Shown: positions 20,772-32,273, counted from the stretch's first letter. The stretch is 64,000 nucleotides of DNA from Zingiber officinale (GCF_018446385.1 NC_055998.1:75820744-75884743); one strand, 5' to 3'. Numbers and translations are program-made. The notes: generated from the sequence alone by a model not told the origin.

Positions 20772-21302
20772 TTAAGTATATAAACTGCAACTAATAATGT
20801 ATCTTAGCAAATTACTCTGCGCTATCATAGACCTAACCATATCAAGAAGAGTTCTATTTCTTCTTTCAGCAACCTCACTTTGCTGTGGAGTTCCTGGGAT
20901 TGTTAGCCGTCTAATAATCCCTCTATCATTACATATTGTCTTGAACACATCAGACAAATACTCCCCTCCACGGTCAGTGTGTAAAGTCTTAACTTTACAT
21001 TCCATTTGATTCTCAACTTCCTTCACTTAACAAATGAAGCAATCTAATGCTTCAGACGTATGAGAAATCAAATACACATGACCAAAATGAGAGAAATCAT
21101 CAATAAATGTAATGAAATAGGAAGTTTCATGTCTAGCCTTCATATTCATTGGACCATAAATATCTGAATGAATTAATTGCAATGATGATTCAGTGCTTAT
21201 AGCCTTACTAAATGGTTTCCAAGTTGCTTTTCCATCAAGACAATGCTCACATATAGACAAGTGAATCTTAGATCGAATGCCCAATAAACCCTTTCTATCC
21301 AA
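20772..21302 (-). pseudogene. pol: Integrase of Copia-2
   Basis: Two open pieces, 21027-21302 and 20772-21026, separated by one in-frame stop. The first has CEHCLDGKATWKPF (part of the zinc-binding region), IHSDIYGPM with the first catalytic Asp, and FITFIDDFSHFGHVYL. The second has HTDRGGEYLS (second Asp) and SEVAERRNRTLLDMVRSM with the catalytic Glu. The D,D,E set is therefore intact apart from the stop. Confidence 0.88.
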
Positions 21303-21799
21303 TCGATTTATACGTTCTTGTCATATGTGTCCTAATCTAGCATGTCAAACCTCATTTGTTATATTTGCATCACTAGTTAGAGCAATGTTTGAAAAATAAC
21401 CCTCAATACCACAATTGATATCTGGTTCTACATCAAGAACCATAAAATCATTTGATAAAAAATTATATCCGATTAACACTAAGTCAATCTTAAGTTCAAC
21501 ACTCCAACTATAAAAATTAATACAATATCCTAAATCAAGAAGACCTATAATAGAAACAAGATTTCATCAAATTTTAGGAGCATACAGGACATCGTGTCGA
21601 AACAGAACACTACCACCATGGAGGTTGAGTTTCCAAGTGTCAACTCCTTTGACTTCAACTCTTGCATTGTTTCCTACATAGATCCATTTGTTGCCAACTA
21701 GTACTCGTCGGTACTTTACAAATGTAACTCACTCCCGAGCTACATGGTTGGTTGCTCCCGAATCTATAATCCACAAGGGATAAGAATCAACTAACAATA
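21303..21799 (-). pseudogene. pol: Protease and GAG-pre-integrase region of Copia-2
   Basis: The minus strand codes WIIDSGATNHVA near 21740-21775, the copia protease active site with Asp-Ser-Gly intact. A VLYAPKI segment follows, and a LGHI-type GAG-pre-integrase segment near 21310-21350. Stops are scattered through the interval. Confidence 0.75.
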
Positions 21800-22560
21800 T
21801 TAAACTAGTAACAAAATGCTCAAGAAAAAAAGACACTGTCCCACAGCAGCAGCTACTTTCATCTTTCCCTTCCCCTTCTTGAACCATTTCTTTTTCTTGG
21901 ATCCAGATAATCCAACAGAACCGACAACCACATAGGCTAGTCTAGAAATCCTTACTGACTCAACTCTCTCCGCCTCCAATTCTACACGGCGTGAGACATC
22001 AATGAAAGTCCTAATACTCTCACTGTGAGTTAGGGTATGCTTCATAGTTTTCCAAGAATCTAGAAGAGAACAAATAACTGCTTGAATTTGTTGTTCATTG
22101 GTCAACTGATGACCAACAGTTTTAAGCTCTCGAATCATGTTTGACATCTCCCTGAAGTATTGAACCATTGATACATTCAGACGCTTCTTGTAGCTATCAA
22201 ACTTGATCGTTAGTTGTCGAAGCTTGCTCAGACTTACTCCACTATATTTCTTCTTAAGGGCTACCAAGACTACATGAGCCGTAAGATACGACTCATACTT
22301 AAAAACTATGTTATCAACCATTGAACTAATCAATATTCCCTTTGCAGTGAAGTAATTTTTCTTCCATGCCTTATAGGTATCAAGATCTTGTCTGTTCTGT
22401 ACAGAGGGACCATCCACAGGTTCTTCCATAACCTGTTTTATAGCCTCAAGAACTTCTTTTCCTCAAGAATGTATTATATCTTGAGGTGCTAGATTTTGTA
22501 GTTATCCGCATATAATTTCTCTCTGTTATTGAGTTTAGTTATGATGTTCTTATTTGTCAT
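21800..22560 (-). pseudogene. gag: gag of Copia-2
   Basis: The likely start is the ATG at 22560 (MTNKNIITKLNNREKL...). After frame breaks near 22440-22490 it stays open from 22429 to 21800 (209 codons). The copia gag core reads LKKKYSGVSLSKLRQLTIKFDSYK, MSNMIRELKTVGHQLTNEQQIQAVI and CSLLDSWKTMKHTLTHS. No CCHC knuckle is visible; a basic KKKKWFKKGKGKMK stretch lies where the knuckle region should begin. The Tat-2 insertion lies 25 bp upstream of the start. Confidence 0.85.
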
Positions 22561-22669
22561 GATCTAACATAAATAAACATATTATTTAGTGATACGGGTT
22601 ATGATAGATTAGCCGAGCGAGTGAAAGAAGGGTTTAGGTCCAGAGAGATAGGAAAGGTATATAGCCGGT

Positions 22670-23800
22670 CGTATAAAGGTCGAGCGAGCGTGCTCGATCG
22701 GGCAAAATCCGCCCGAGCATAAAGGCATTTAGCCTTATATAAGATCCTCAGCATACCGCCGGCCAATTGCAAGCCGAGTGAGCGCCCATGCTCTCATATA
22801 TGTTCGGCCGAGCAAAGCCCGCCCGAGCATAAAGGCATTTAGCCTTTATAAGATTCTCAGTATACTGTCAGTCGACCGCAGGCCGAGCGAGCACTCACGT
22901 GCTCATATATGCTAGGTCGAATAAATCCCACCCGAGCATAAAGGCATTTTGTCTTATATATAGCTCTCAGCATATCACTGGCCGACCGCATGCCAAGCGA
23001 GCGCCCACGTGCTCATATATGCTTGACCAGGCTGTAAATCCCGCCCGAGCGTAAAGGCATTTTGCCTTATATCTAGTTCTCAACATATCACCGACCAAGT
23101 GAGCACCTACGTGCTCATATATGCTCAACTAGGTAAATCTCGCCTTGGCGTAAAGGCATTTTGCCTTATATATAACTCTCAGCATATCACCGACTGACTG
23201 CAGGCCTAGCGAGCACCTACGTGCTTATATATGCTTGACCGGGTAAATCCCGCTCAAGCGTAAAGGCATTTTTCCTTATATATAACTCTCAGCATATCAC
23301 CGACCGACCGCAGGCCGAGAGAGCACCCACGTACTCATATATGCTCGGCCGGGTTGTAAATCCTGCCCGAGCGTAAAGGTATTTTGCCTTATATATAGCT
23401 CTCAGCATATCACCGATCGACCACAGGCCGAGCAAGCGCCCTCACGCTCATATATGTTCGACCGGGCTACAAAGCCTGCCCGAGTATAAAAGAATTTAGC
23501 CTTATATATAACTCTCAGCATATAACCGGTTGACTGCAGGCCGAGCGAGTGCCCACATGCTCATATATGTTCGATCGGACTGCAAAGCCCGCCCGAGCAT
23601 AAAGGTATTTAAGCTTATATATAACTCTCAGCATATAATCGGCCGATCGCAGGCCGAGCGAGCGCCCACGTGCTTATATATACTCGGTCGGGCAAAGCCC
23701 GCCCGAGCATAAAGGTATTTAGCCTTATATATAACTCTCAGCATATAACAGGTCGACCGCAGATCAAGCAAGCACCCACGTGCTTATATATGCTCAACAA
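22670..23800. repeat. Tandem array, about ten 110-bp units, in Tat-2 LTR
   Basis: Each unit contains the core gagcgcccacgtgctcata followed by a tatgctcggccgggcaaa-type stretch, gcccgagcataaaggcattt and ctctcagcatatcaccg. Unit starts fall roughly every 100-114 bp, with the last copies most alike. CACGTG (G-box) is intact in about four units, at about 22897, 23005, 23666 and 23776, and altered in the others. Open frames across the array are artefacts. Confidence 0.88.
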
Positions 23801-23825
23801 GGCATAGCCCGCTTGAGCATAAAAG

Positions 23826-24140
23826 ACAGATTCAACATAAAGTGTTCTTAACAGTATATACGACCAGCTTAAATGACTGGTCGAGACACATTCAATAGAA
23901 GATAGTCTGAACAGTATATACGGCCGGCTTAAACGACCGACCGAGACACATTCAATAGAAGATAGTCTGAACAGTATACACGGCCGGCTTGAACAACCGA
24001 CCGAGACATATTTAGCAGAAAATATTCTCAACAGTATATACGGTCGGCTTGAATGATCGACCGAGACATATTCAACAGGAGGTATTCTTAACAGTATATA
24101 CGGATGGCTTGAACGATCGGCCGAGACATGCTTAATAGAA
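23826..24140. repeat. Tandem array, about five 60-bp units, in Tat-2 LTR
   Basis: The unit core is acagtatatacggccggctt, followed by a nine-base variable part, gaccgaccgagacacattc and aatagaagatagtctga. The halves cggccggc and gaccgaccga form inverted words, so each unit could fold. Confidence 0.88.
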
Positions 24141-24354
24141 TATTTGGTGGGAAACATCTTCTAGAAGCTTCTTCAATTATAATGGTGTGCCCCCCATTAT
24201 AAATACAAGTCATAAACGACAAAATGGATACATCTGGGGTACAAAAAAGATTCTTTAAAGGATTATTGCATGAAGAATAGAAGATAACTTCATCTCCTAA
24301 CAAACTCTAACAAACTGGGGACCACTTCACGACTACGGAGGTCACGTGAGGTGG

Positions 24355-24362
24355 TATAAAAG
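24355..24362 (+). promoter_or_regulatory. TATA box of Tat-2 LTR
   Basis: tataaaag, preceded by a cacgtg at 24343 and followed by C/T-rich sequence; about 300 bp before the LTR end. Confidence 0.7.
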
Positions 24363-24658
24363 AGGGGATCTTCTCTGTTGGCAAGGGACCCAAGTTCTAG
24401 CATCTAAACTCTGTTTTCACTTCAATTATTGTTCTTCTTCTTCTTCTTGCATCTTTGAGAGGAACTGGCTTGAGCGTCAGAAAGACTAGCCAGGGATCCT
24501 TACCCCGGTCTTAGGTCACTAACGCTTTGTTGGCTCGTCTCACTGTGCGTAGGAGCGTTGAGGAGTTTCTTCAGATCTTCAGAGTTCGTCTTCATTGAAG
24601 GTCATTGTCATTCATCGAAGCTAGTGCTCATCTTCACAGATTTTAGACAGGATCAAAT

Positions 24659-24676
24659 TTGGTGTCATCTGTGGGA
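24659..24676 (+). other. Primer-binding site of Tat-2
   Basis: ttggtgtcatctgtggga a few bases after the LTR end, nearly identical to the Tat-1 site. Confidence 0.82.
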
Positions 24677-24705
24677 AGTATTTACCTGAATCTGAGATTA
24701 CGAAG

Positions 24706-24970
24706 ATGGAGGAAGTTGGTAAACCCAACACCACCACTATCTCACAAGATGATCTGGAGTTGCTCATCAACGCCAGAGTACAGAAGATACTGCAACAACA
24801 ACAACAACAGCAACAAGTCAATACTGGTGGTACATTACCTGTAGTGTAACCTCCGGCGATGTCAGTAACCTCTCATTATAGAGAGAGGGATATCAAGGGA
24901 GGGGATTCGATTCATCTGTTCTCTGCTCCTCGCTCTCCAACTCGACGACCAAAAGCTTATTTCCAAACAA
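24706..24970 (+). pseudogene. gag: gag start of Tat-2 (truncated)
   Basis: ATG at 24706, then MEEVGKPNTTTISQDDLELL, INARVQKILQQQQQQQQ and a stop at 24847-24849. The same frame continues with HYRERDIKGGDSIHLF until about 24970, where the sequence jumps into the 3' LTR. The DLELLINAR motif matches the Tat-1 gag start. The Gln run is coded by a CAA/CAG microsatellite. Capsid, knuckle and all of pol are missing. Confidence 0.82.
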
Positions 24971-25104
24971 CTCTTAAGCGTCGGAGGGCCTAGCCAGGGA
25001 TCTCCACCCCGGTCTTAGGTCACTAACGCTTTGTTGGCTCTTCTCACTGTGCATAGGAGTGTTAAGGAGTTTCTTCAGATCTTCGGAGTTCATCTTCATC
25101 GGAG
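24971..25104 (+). repeat. Remnant of Tat-2 3' LTR, first part
   Basis: Matches 24468-24600 of the 5' LTR (taagcgtcggagggcctagc, then ccccggtcttaggtcactaa and so on). It is interrupted after cggag by Copia-3 and resumes at 58097. Confidence 0.88.
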
Positions 25105-27468
25105 TGTTAGAGTGTATACTGAAAGCCTAAGCTTTTGTAAACATTTATTTTGAATAAAGAATCACATTTGGTCAAATTGTCTACATTTAGTTGTAGTTGT
25201 TCAATTAATTTATATTGTAGATAACATAGTATGTGGTGCTACATACAGAAGATGATATTATCAGTACCTTATAAATTATAAACAGTAGCTCACGACCAAA
25301 ATGGAAAGGAACAAACCATTGGAAGATCGTAGTGTAATTAGGAATTAGTTTATCTTGACTATATAATTACACTAGTACACTTAGAGTGTATTGAGTAGGA
25401 CCATTTGAGGTTGTTTCTTTTATACTGACTTTATAAAGGAACAAATACCTCAGTTATTATGGAAGTGTGTGCTCTTAATCCTAATATAATAACAAGCACA
25501 TATATTTGATATTTATTTCTTTAATTTATCAATGGGTGAGATTTAGTTCGATAAATCAATAAGCTCGATAAGTTGGGAAATGATATTACTTATAGTGTGT
25601 GTTGTTGATTATAGAAGGAAACTGTGTCCTAGTAATCTAGGTTGATAATGTCCCCAAGATGAGCTCATAAAGATTGTCATGTTAAATCCTGCAGGTGGAC
25701 TTAGTCCGACATGACGATGAGGTTGAGTGGTACTATTCTTGGATAAAGATATTAATTAAATGAGTTGTCAATAACTCACTTAATTAGTGGACATTTGACA
25801 TCTTAAACATAGGAGACTAACATACTCATAATAAGAAGGAGCCCAAAAATGTAATTTGGGATTGGTGCGGTAGTTCAATAATAGTTCTCTAGTGGAATGA
25901 ATTATTATTGATAAAGTTAAGTTGTGTGTTCGGGGCGAACATGGGATGCTTAATTTTATCGGAAGACCAAAACCAATTCCTCCTCTCGGTCCCTATCGTA
26001 GCCTCTTATTTATAGAGTACTATACCCACCTATACCCACCTTCATACCCATGATAAGGGGGTCGGCCAAGCTAGCTTGAGGCCTAAGCCTTAATTCATGG
26101 GTGGCCGGCCCTAGCTTGAACCCAAGCTTAGGTGGCCGGCCCCTATTAAATTAAAAGGAGTTTTAATTTTAATTTTTATTATGTGGAAGATATAATTTAT
26201 TAAAGAGAATTAAAAATTAAAATATCTCTTTTAAAAGGATCTACAAAAGATTAAAGAAAGAGATTAGATCTCTTTCCTTATTTGTAGATTGGAAAGATAT
26301 TTTATTTTTTCTTTGAAAATTATTCACATGATGAAAAATTAAAATTATAGAAATTTCTTTTATCAACCATGAAGGGATTTTAAATGGAAATTTTATTTTT
26401 TAAAATTTGCAAAGACAAATAAGGAAGTTTTAATTGTTGATTAAAAATTGTCTTATTTGCTCTCCATGAGGTGGCCGGCCATGATTAATTGATTAAGAAA
26501 TTTTATTTAATTTTTCTTAATTAATTGTTGTCAAGGAAAGTTAAGGAAATTTTATTATAAATAAATTTCCTTATTTGCCAAAGCCAAGGAATATAAAAAA
26601 AGGGGTGGGGGTGCCTTCATGGGTTACAACCTCTATTATTCTCTCCCTCTTTTCCTTGGTGTTGTGGCCGGCCAACCTCTCTCCCTCTCTTCCTCTTTGT
26701 GGTGGTCGAATCCTTCCTCTTGCTTGGAGTTCTTGTGGTGGCCGGATACTATTTGGAGAAGAAGAAGAAGAAGGAGAGAAATCTTGCATCCTTTGGAGCT
26801 TGGTTGGTGTTTTTTTTTCTCATCCTTGGTGAAGCTCTTTTGTTTTGGCCGAACCTAGCTAGGAGGAGAAGAAGGTGCATTGGTGGTTTCTCATCTCGGA
26901 AGATCGTTGCCCACACAACGTCCAAGGTTAGAAGAGGAATACGGTAGAAGATCAAGAGGTCTTTCTAGAAGGTATAACTAGTAATTTTTGGAAATAATAC
27001 CAAATACAAGAGGCTTACGATTCTAGTATTTCGAATTTATTTTCAATGTAGTGTTCTTATGTTTATTTCTTTTCCTTGTGATTTGATTGTTCCTTTCGGT
27101 TAACCTAAAGTTATTTTAGGAAATTAAATATTAGCTTTCCATAAAAGGTTTTGTCTAGTCGGTGGTGGTTGCTCCCATATCCAAGAAGGTCATGTGCCTC
27201 GCCACGTCAGTACTGGGAACCAATTATGGAAATTAATATTTAATGGAATTAATAACTTAAGGTGATTTGAGTCGAACGTGTTAAGTTCCGCAGGAGATCC
27301 AAGTCAAAACCTAAAAGAACAAATAGATTAAGTTTTGAATCAAACGTGTTAAGTTCCGCAGGCGATCCAAAATTTAATTTAAAAGAACACATGGTAGCTA
27401 GGAAAAGGTTCAGACCTTTGTACAAAATTTTTGTACAGTGGAACCTCTAGGTTTTCCGAGTAGCAACA
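25105..27468 (+). repeat. 5' LTR of Copia-3
   Basis: Starts TGTTAGAGTG, ends GTAGCAACA; 2364 bp. A TATA box (tataaaaaaagg) is at 26592. Apparent open frames at 26575-26955 on both strands are LTR sequence, as the same frames occur in the other LTR at 57164-57544. Repeated ggtggccggcc words lie at 26099-26145. Confidence 0.92.
26592..26603 (+). promoter_or_regulatory. TATA box of Copia-3 LTR
   Basis: tataaaaaaagg; counterpart in the 3' LTR at about 57185 (tataaaag). Confidence 0.6.
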
Positions 27469-27472
27469 TAAT

Positions 27473-27484
27473 TGGTATCAGAGC
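27473..27484 (+). other. Primer-binding site of Copia-3
   Basis: tggtatcagagc, four bases after the LTR end; exact complement of the initiator tRNA-Met 3' end. Confidence 0.93.
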
Positions 27485-28580
27485 TAGGGTTTTGCCTCTG
27501 TGTATTTTGTATTAGTTTAATTATGCACATGTCATACATAATTTAGGCAGGATAATAGTAGGATGTACTAACTTTGTGGATGCAGGATCCAACTATTATG
27601 GCTTATAGTTTTATGTGTGTGATTGGACCCTTGGACATGTCAAGGGCATTTATATGTGTGTGCATGATTGTATTATAAAATACAGCAGGAGCTGTATTAG
27701 AATTTTATTTTTGATCTAGATACATGTACATTCCTTTTATGGAATATAGGATCAAAATTGTAAAATTCTATTTATGTCGCGGATCGAATCTTGCAAAGCG
27801 TGGAACCTTCTGAGGACCAGAGGCGCAGCGGAACAAGGAGCAAGATGGATGCGACAGCTACACCCGGTGGCGGTGGCCAAATATGGCAGCAGCTTGGGAT
27901 GACAACACACGGAGGACAACCATAGATAAAAGTCATAATAGTTGAAAATTAGATTTTCTATTTATTGCTTTTATATTGTGCTGTGTGTGTATGTTAGTAT
28001 ACATGTTTAGTAGGCTAGCATAGTTAAAATTCCTCATTTATAAATAACTAAGTGGGAGAGGGATTTTTAAGTAAAACCCATGGTCTCCATTACTGATTTG
28101 TAAGTGATGCAAACAAGCTTGCGCGTTGGCTCTGAGTGCCTTCCTCCATATCGGATGAGCTTGTTTGTGTATCACTAGAACAAACTTCCATTTCGGATGA
28201 CTATAGGAAGTTAATTAAGAGCGTGTGATCTTCCCCATCGGAAGGGGCACAATCTTATTAATGGACTTAGTGTCAAGTAATGGTATACACTTAGGCACAA
28301 CTAATAGTATCCTCCCCATCGGAGTCACTGCTATTATTTGTGTGACCAAAGGATACCAACTATTAATTTTATTTGTCAAAAAGTTAGGTTGACAAGATAA
28401 TAAAATTAATGGGTTAAAACCCTCCTTTTACAAATGTTGAATTTGTATACATCGACACTATCGTGGCATACAAAATTCACGGTGGTTTGAGGTGTTGGTT
28501 AATTTAAAATAGTATTGTTTGAGGAATCAATATTATTCTAAGTTTAGAGTTTTGACCAAAAGTTATTTGTGATTCTTAGG
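27485..28580 (+). other. 5' leader of Copia-3
   Basis: About 1.1 kb between the PBS and the gag start, without a credible ORF. It has several short repeats of an atcgga-type word (28150-28330). It would hold packaging signals by position, but none is identified. Confidence 0.6.
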
Positions 28581-29203
28581 ATGACTTTCAACCCACTGTC
28601 CATCATACTACAACAGAATAGACTTACTGGTCCTAACTACATAGATTGGAAAAGGAACCTGGACATTGTTCTTACTGCTAAAAGTTATAAATTTGTACCG
28701 ACTGAGCCTTGCCCTGAAGCACCCACTGGTGAATCTACCCAAGAGGAGATTGAATATCATAGGAAATGGGTAAAAGCAGATGAGATGGCGCGGTGTTACA
28801 TTTTGGCTTCTATGTCAAATGTATTGCAACATCAGCATCAAGATTTACCAACAGCTTATGATATTATGAACAATCTCAAGGAACTCTTTGGTCATCAAGA
28901 TAGGGTTTCTAGGCAAGAAGCCATGAGAAAAATAATGACAGCCACCATGCAAGAGGGTACTCCTGTGAGGGATCATATCCTAAAGATGATGGCTTATCTG
29001 AATGAAATATAGATCCTTGGAGGAGAAATTGATGGGGAAACCCAGATCGATATGATCCTCCAAACACTACCTAGAAGTTTTGAGCAATTCCGCCTGAATT
29101 ACAATATGAACAAAAGGGTATATTCATTAGCGGAACTACTGACAGAACTTCAGGCAGCAGAAGGATTGTTTCGTCACAACTCTCATATTCACTATGTTGA
29201 ATG
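28581..29203 (+). pseudogene. gag: gag (first part) of Copia-3
   Basis: The start is taken at ATG 28581 (MTFNPLSIILQQNRLTGPNY), which matches the usual copia gag start better than the in-frame codon at 28569. The core contains YHRKWVKADEMARCYILASM, AYDIMNNLKELFGHQDRVSR and MRKIMTATMQEGTPVRDHIL. One TAG at 29010-29012 interrupts an otherwise open frame that continues (ILGGEIDGETQIDMILQTLP...) to the solo-LTR insertion at 29204 and beyond. Confidence 0.87.
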
Positions 29204-29497
29204 TAACACCCCTAGAAAGCCTAGATAAAGTAAGGGCAATGAGAGTACGAATGTAATGAAAAGAATGTGTAGATAGTCTACGTTGAATGTTACGATGGGA
29301 GGGATTTAGATGATTAAAACTTTATGAAAGAAAAATAAAGTTGAGAATATAAATCATCTATGCATGATTTAAAAGGTATGAAATTAATATGGACAAAAGG
29401 AAGAAGTATGAGATAATATATATATGTATGAAATATTTATGCATAATATAGTAATATACGAATTATTATGTACAAAAGAAAATAAAATGTTAGAAGA

Positions 29498-29711
29498 GAG
29501 ATTGAACCTTGGATCTCTTGTAAGGAACATGTATAGGATACCAAAGGGGATAGGAGAATTATTGATAAGGAGAGAAAGGACTAAGTAGTTAAGAATAAGA
29601 AAGGATTCTTTTTACTTAAAAGAAAAGGAAGTAAAAAGAAGTAAAAATATGCATAACCAAGTTTTGATCCTTGGTTCTCTTGTGAATGCATGCATGTGTT
29701 AACCAAGTGGG
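29498..29711 (-). other. Two antisense tRNA-like modules in the solo LTR
   Basis: Minus-strand box-B-like motifs aaggttcaatctc (29498-29510) and ggatcaaaac (29661-29670) are each preceded, on that strand, by a box-A-like stretch about 30-40 nt upstream (29541-29553 and 29699-29711, cccacttggttaa). Acceptor stems are not evident. Confidence 0.42.
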
Positions 29712-29889
29712 ATAGAAGAGGATATTGTAAGAGGAGGGATAGAAAATTTTATTAAAGGAGAGAAAAGAGAGAAATTAAGGGAAAGAAAAGAGAGAACTCA
29801 AAAGGCATCTCTCTAGAATATTCTTGTCATTTAAGGGGAGAAATGAATAGGGAGGATGAATCAAGTCAAGTTTCCTCCCCTCATCTTAG

Positions 29890-29899
29890 TATAAATAGG
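29890..29899 (+). promoter_or_regulatory. TATA box of the solo LTR
   Basis: TATAAATAGG, identical to the Tekay-1 LTR box. Confidence 0.65.
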
Positions 29900-30215
29900 C
29901 ATGGAGGGGGGACTTCAACTTCATCCTCAACCCACTCATCCTCCTCTCCTCCCTTTGTGCCGAGACCCACTCTCCCCTCTCTTTTCTTCTTGTTGCCGAG
30001 CAACACAAGAGGAAGAACACCTTCTTCCTCCTCACTCTCCCCCTCTTTTCTTTCTTGTTGTTGCCGAGCAACACAAGAGGAAGAGAAGCCTCTTCTTCCT
30101 CCTCCTCTCCACCAAAAGACCTAGCCACTCCTCTCCTCCATTGGTGCCGAGCAAACAAGCAAGGAAGAAAGGTCCCCAAGCAAGTTCTCAAACCTAGGAA
30201 ACTTAAGCGAAGAAG

Positions 30216-31996
30216 GTAAGCTTCCCCTCACCTGTGGTACAAGGCTTTTTATATATTTTTCAGATTTTATGAGGATTTTAAAACCTAGAAACAAGTTTGA
30301 GAAAATTCGGTTAAGAAAAGCCTTCGAAATCTAGTAAGGTTTAACTAAATCTACACTACATGATAGATTTTCTATGCCATGGAAAAGGGATCTTCTTCAT
30401 GTTTTTACACCTATATGATGCTTGATCAAAGGAGTACTTAACCCTAGAATTTCGGCCAAAAATATTTTTAAGAGGCTAGGGAAATTATTGTTTTACCCAA
30501 CTAGTACGAGGTCCTCCCTATGAAATGTTAAGGATCATGTATTAGTTTTCTTGCTTAGAAGATAATTGAAAATAAAAGAAAACCCACTCCTATATTTCGG
30601 CCAAGGAAGGGTTTAGGGTTAGGAAGACCCTTAAATTTAAATAAACATGCTCATGTGATAGAATACAAAGATCTTAAAAGATTCGTACGTTGCATATTGT
30701 TAGAACTTCATGAATTCTTTCTTAGGGTTTTCGGCCATGATGAAATGGATAGCTTAGAAAAGCTTAAACAAAATGTTAATATGTTCAAGACCTTTGTGAG
30801 GTCAAGATATGAAAGTTGATTAATGCTCTCATATTTAATTGGAATGTAGAAAATGAGTACATGATATAAGACAAGTAAGATCACAAGAGTCCTAGCTTAT
30901 TTATGATCCAATTTTATGTATGATATTCTTAGTAACTTTTGCCATGATATTTACTTAAGCTTTCCATGCTTTAAGTCACTTAAGAGACCTAGCTTAAGGA
31001 CTAGTAGGTTTCGGCCATGAAGGAAATAAAAGAAAAAGGGAAAGAAACCTAGGATATGCTATGAAATTATGTTATATGCCATGATATGTGATAGCATAGG
31101 AAATGTTATACATAATGAGAAAAGAATGAAATTTATGTTATGTAAATGCCATGATATGTGATAGCATAGGAAATGCTATACATAATGAAGAAATGCTATG
31201 TTATGTAATATGCCATGATATGTGATAGCATAAGGAAATGCTATACATAATGAAGAAATAAAACTATGTTATGTAATATGCCATGATATGTGATAGCATA
31301 AGGAAATGCTATACATAATGAAGAAATAAAACTATGTTATGTAATATACCATGATATGTGATAGCATAAGGAAATGCTATACATAATGAAGGAATGAAAT
31401 TATATTATGTAATATGCCATGATATGTGATAGCATAAGGAAATGCTATACATAATGAAAAGAAACGAAAAAGGAAATGCATGAAAGATTGTTAAGGACAT
31501 GATATGATAGTTATGCATGATATGTTATTTTGTATGGTTTGTACCAAGGGTGGGCTCCGTAAACGCCCCGGGGTCGATGGAATAAGACTCGGGCCTCGTC
31601 AGTAATGGGCTTCTGAATGCCCTAGGTCGATGGAGTAAGACTCGGGCCTAGTATGTATGTATGGTAGGGTTCAAGACTTGCTACCTTGGACCTACTTAAG
31701 AAGCGCGCGCATGATGTATGTGGTACAAACCGGGATCCCCTCAATGATGATATTAATTTCAAGTATTTATAAGTATAAGTTTTCAAATTCATGATGCATT
31801 GCCTACATATGTGCTTTAAATTACCTGATGATTAGATATAATGCCATGTGATATTATGATATGAATATGATACTCTTGTATGTTATATGCTTATGATACT
31901 ACGCATGATATTAATATACGATGATTCGGTTTTAGTGAGTAGGAAAGGAACTTACTGAGCCATGAGTGCTCATAGCTTACTTTCCTTGTACCGCAG
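30216..31996 (+). other. Candidate intron inside the solo LTR
   Basis: Donor AAG|GTAAGC at 30216 after a C/T-rich exon-like stretch. Acceptor cttgtaccgcag at 31996, followed by ataaag. Same layout as in the Tekay-1 and Tekay-2 LTRs. Confidence 0.42.
31070..31460. repeat. Tandem array, about six 67-bp units, in the solo LTR
   Basis: Unit core gccatgatatgtgatagcat, followed by aaggaaatgctatacataat and a variable A-rich tail with tatgttatgtaat. Periods are 63-71 bp; the middle copies are nearly identical. Confidence 0.9.
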
Positions 31997-32273
31997 ATAA
32001 AGAAGCTGGATGAGCTAGAGGAGCAACAGGAGGAGCAGATAGTGATGTGTGTGGTGGTGGCTCGGCAAAGAACGATCCGGACAAATTAATATGATTAGTT
32101 ATAGAATCAACATATGCACATTTGAACAAATCAGAATATGTGATATTATGCTTAATAAATTAAATTCTTTAAAGTTTTTATTCTTCCGCTGTTATAACTA
32201 AAGCATGTACGTAAGTAGTATAAGAACGTAGCGCCGCCTTTGGTTGGGTAAGAAGGGCGGGCGTTACATTGAA

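Larger units (their letters stand above)
18539..22584 (-). mobile_element. Copia-2: Ty1/copia element (main part)
   Basis: Minus-strand element with a short 3' LTR (about 18539-18982), PPT at 18983, RNase H, RT, integrase, protease and gag up to the ATG at 22560. Its leader is split at 22585-22589 by Tat-2 and continues after 58162. The matching 5' LTR was not seen and should lie beyond 63421 or be lost. All coding parts carry stops or frameshifts. Confidence 0.85.
22590..24655 (+). repeat. 5' LTR of Tat-2
   Basis: Starts TGATACGGG, ends GACAGGATCA; 2066 bp. The first half is a tandem array of about 110-bp units (22670-23800), then an array of about 60-bp units (23826-24140), then a unique region with a TATA box (24355) and a U5-like end that is repeated at 24971-25104 and 58097-58156. 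Confidence 0.9.
29204..32268 (+). mobile_element. Chromovirus solo LTR inside Copia-3 gag
   Basis: Starts TGTAACACC, ends GCGTTACA, flanked by the target duplication ttgaa (29199-29203 and 32269-32273); 3065 bp. No internal region or second LTR exists, so it is a solo LTR left by recombination. Orientation follows the TATA box (29890), donor (30216), acceptor (31996) and a downstream ataaag block shared with Tekay LTRs. The Ser-rich frames at 29843-30197 are not genes. Confidence 0.88.

Noticed and set aside
22670..23800. CRISPR-like array
   Set aside because: Repeats are about 110 bp with no unique spacers, in a plant retrotransposon LTR; it is an LTR tandem array.
26571..26955. Several overlapping frames on both strands
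   Set aside because: Part of the Copia-3 LTR; the same set occurs at 57164-57544 with indels, and composition reflects GAA/CTC-rich LTR sequence.
29843..30197. Ser/Pro-rich frames resembling a secreted protein
   Set aside because: Inside a solo LTR between the TATA box and splice donor; low-complexity C/T sequence with frames on both strands.
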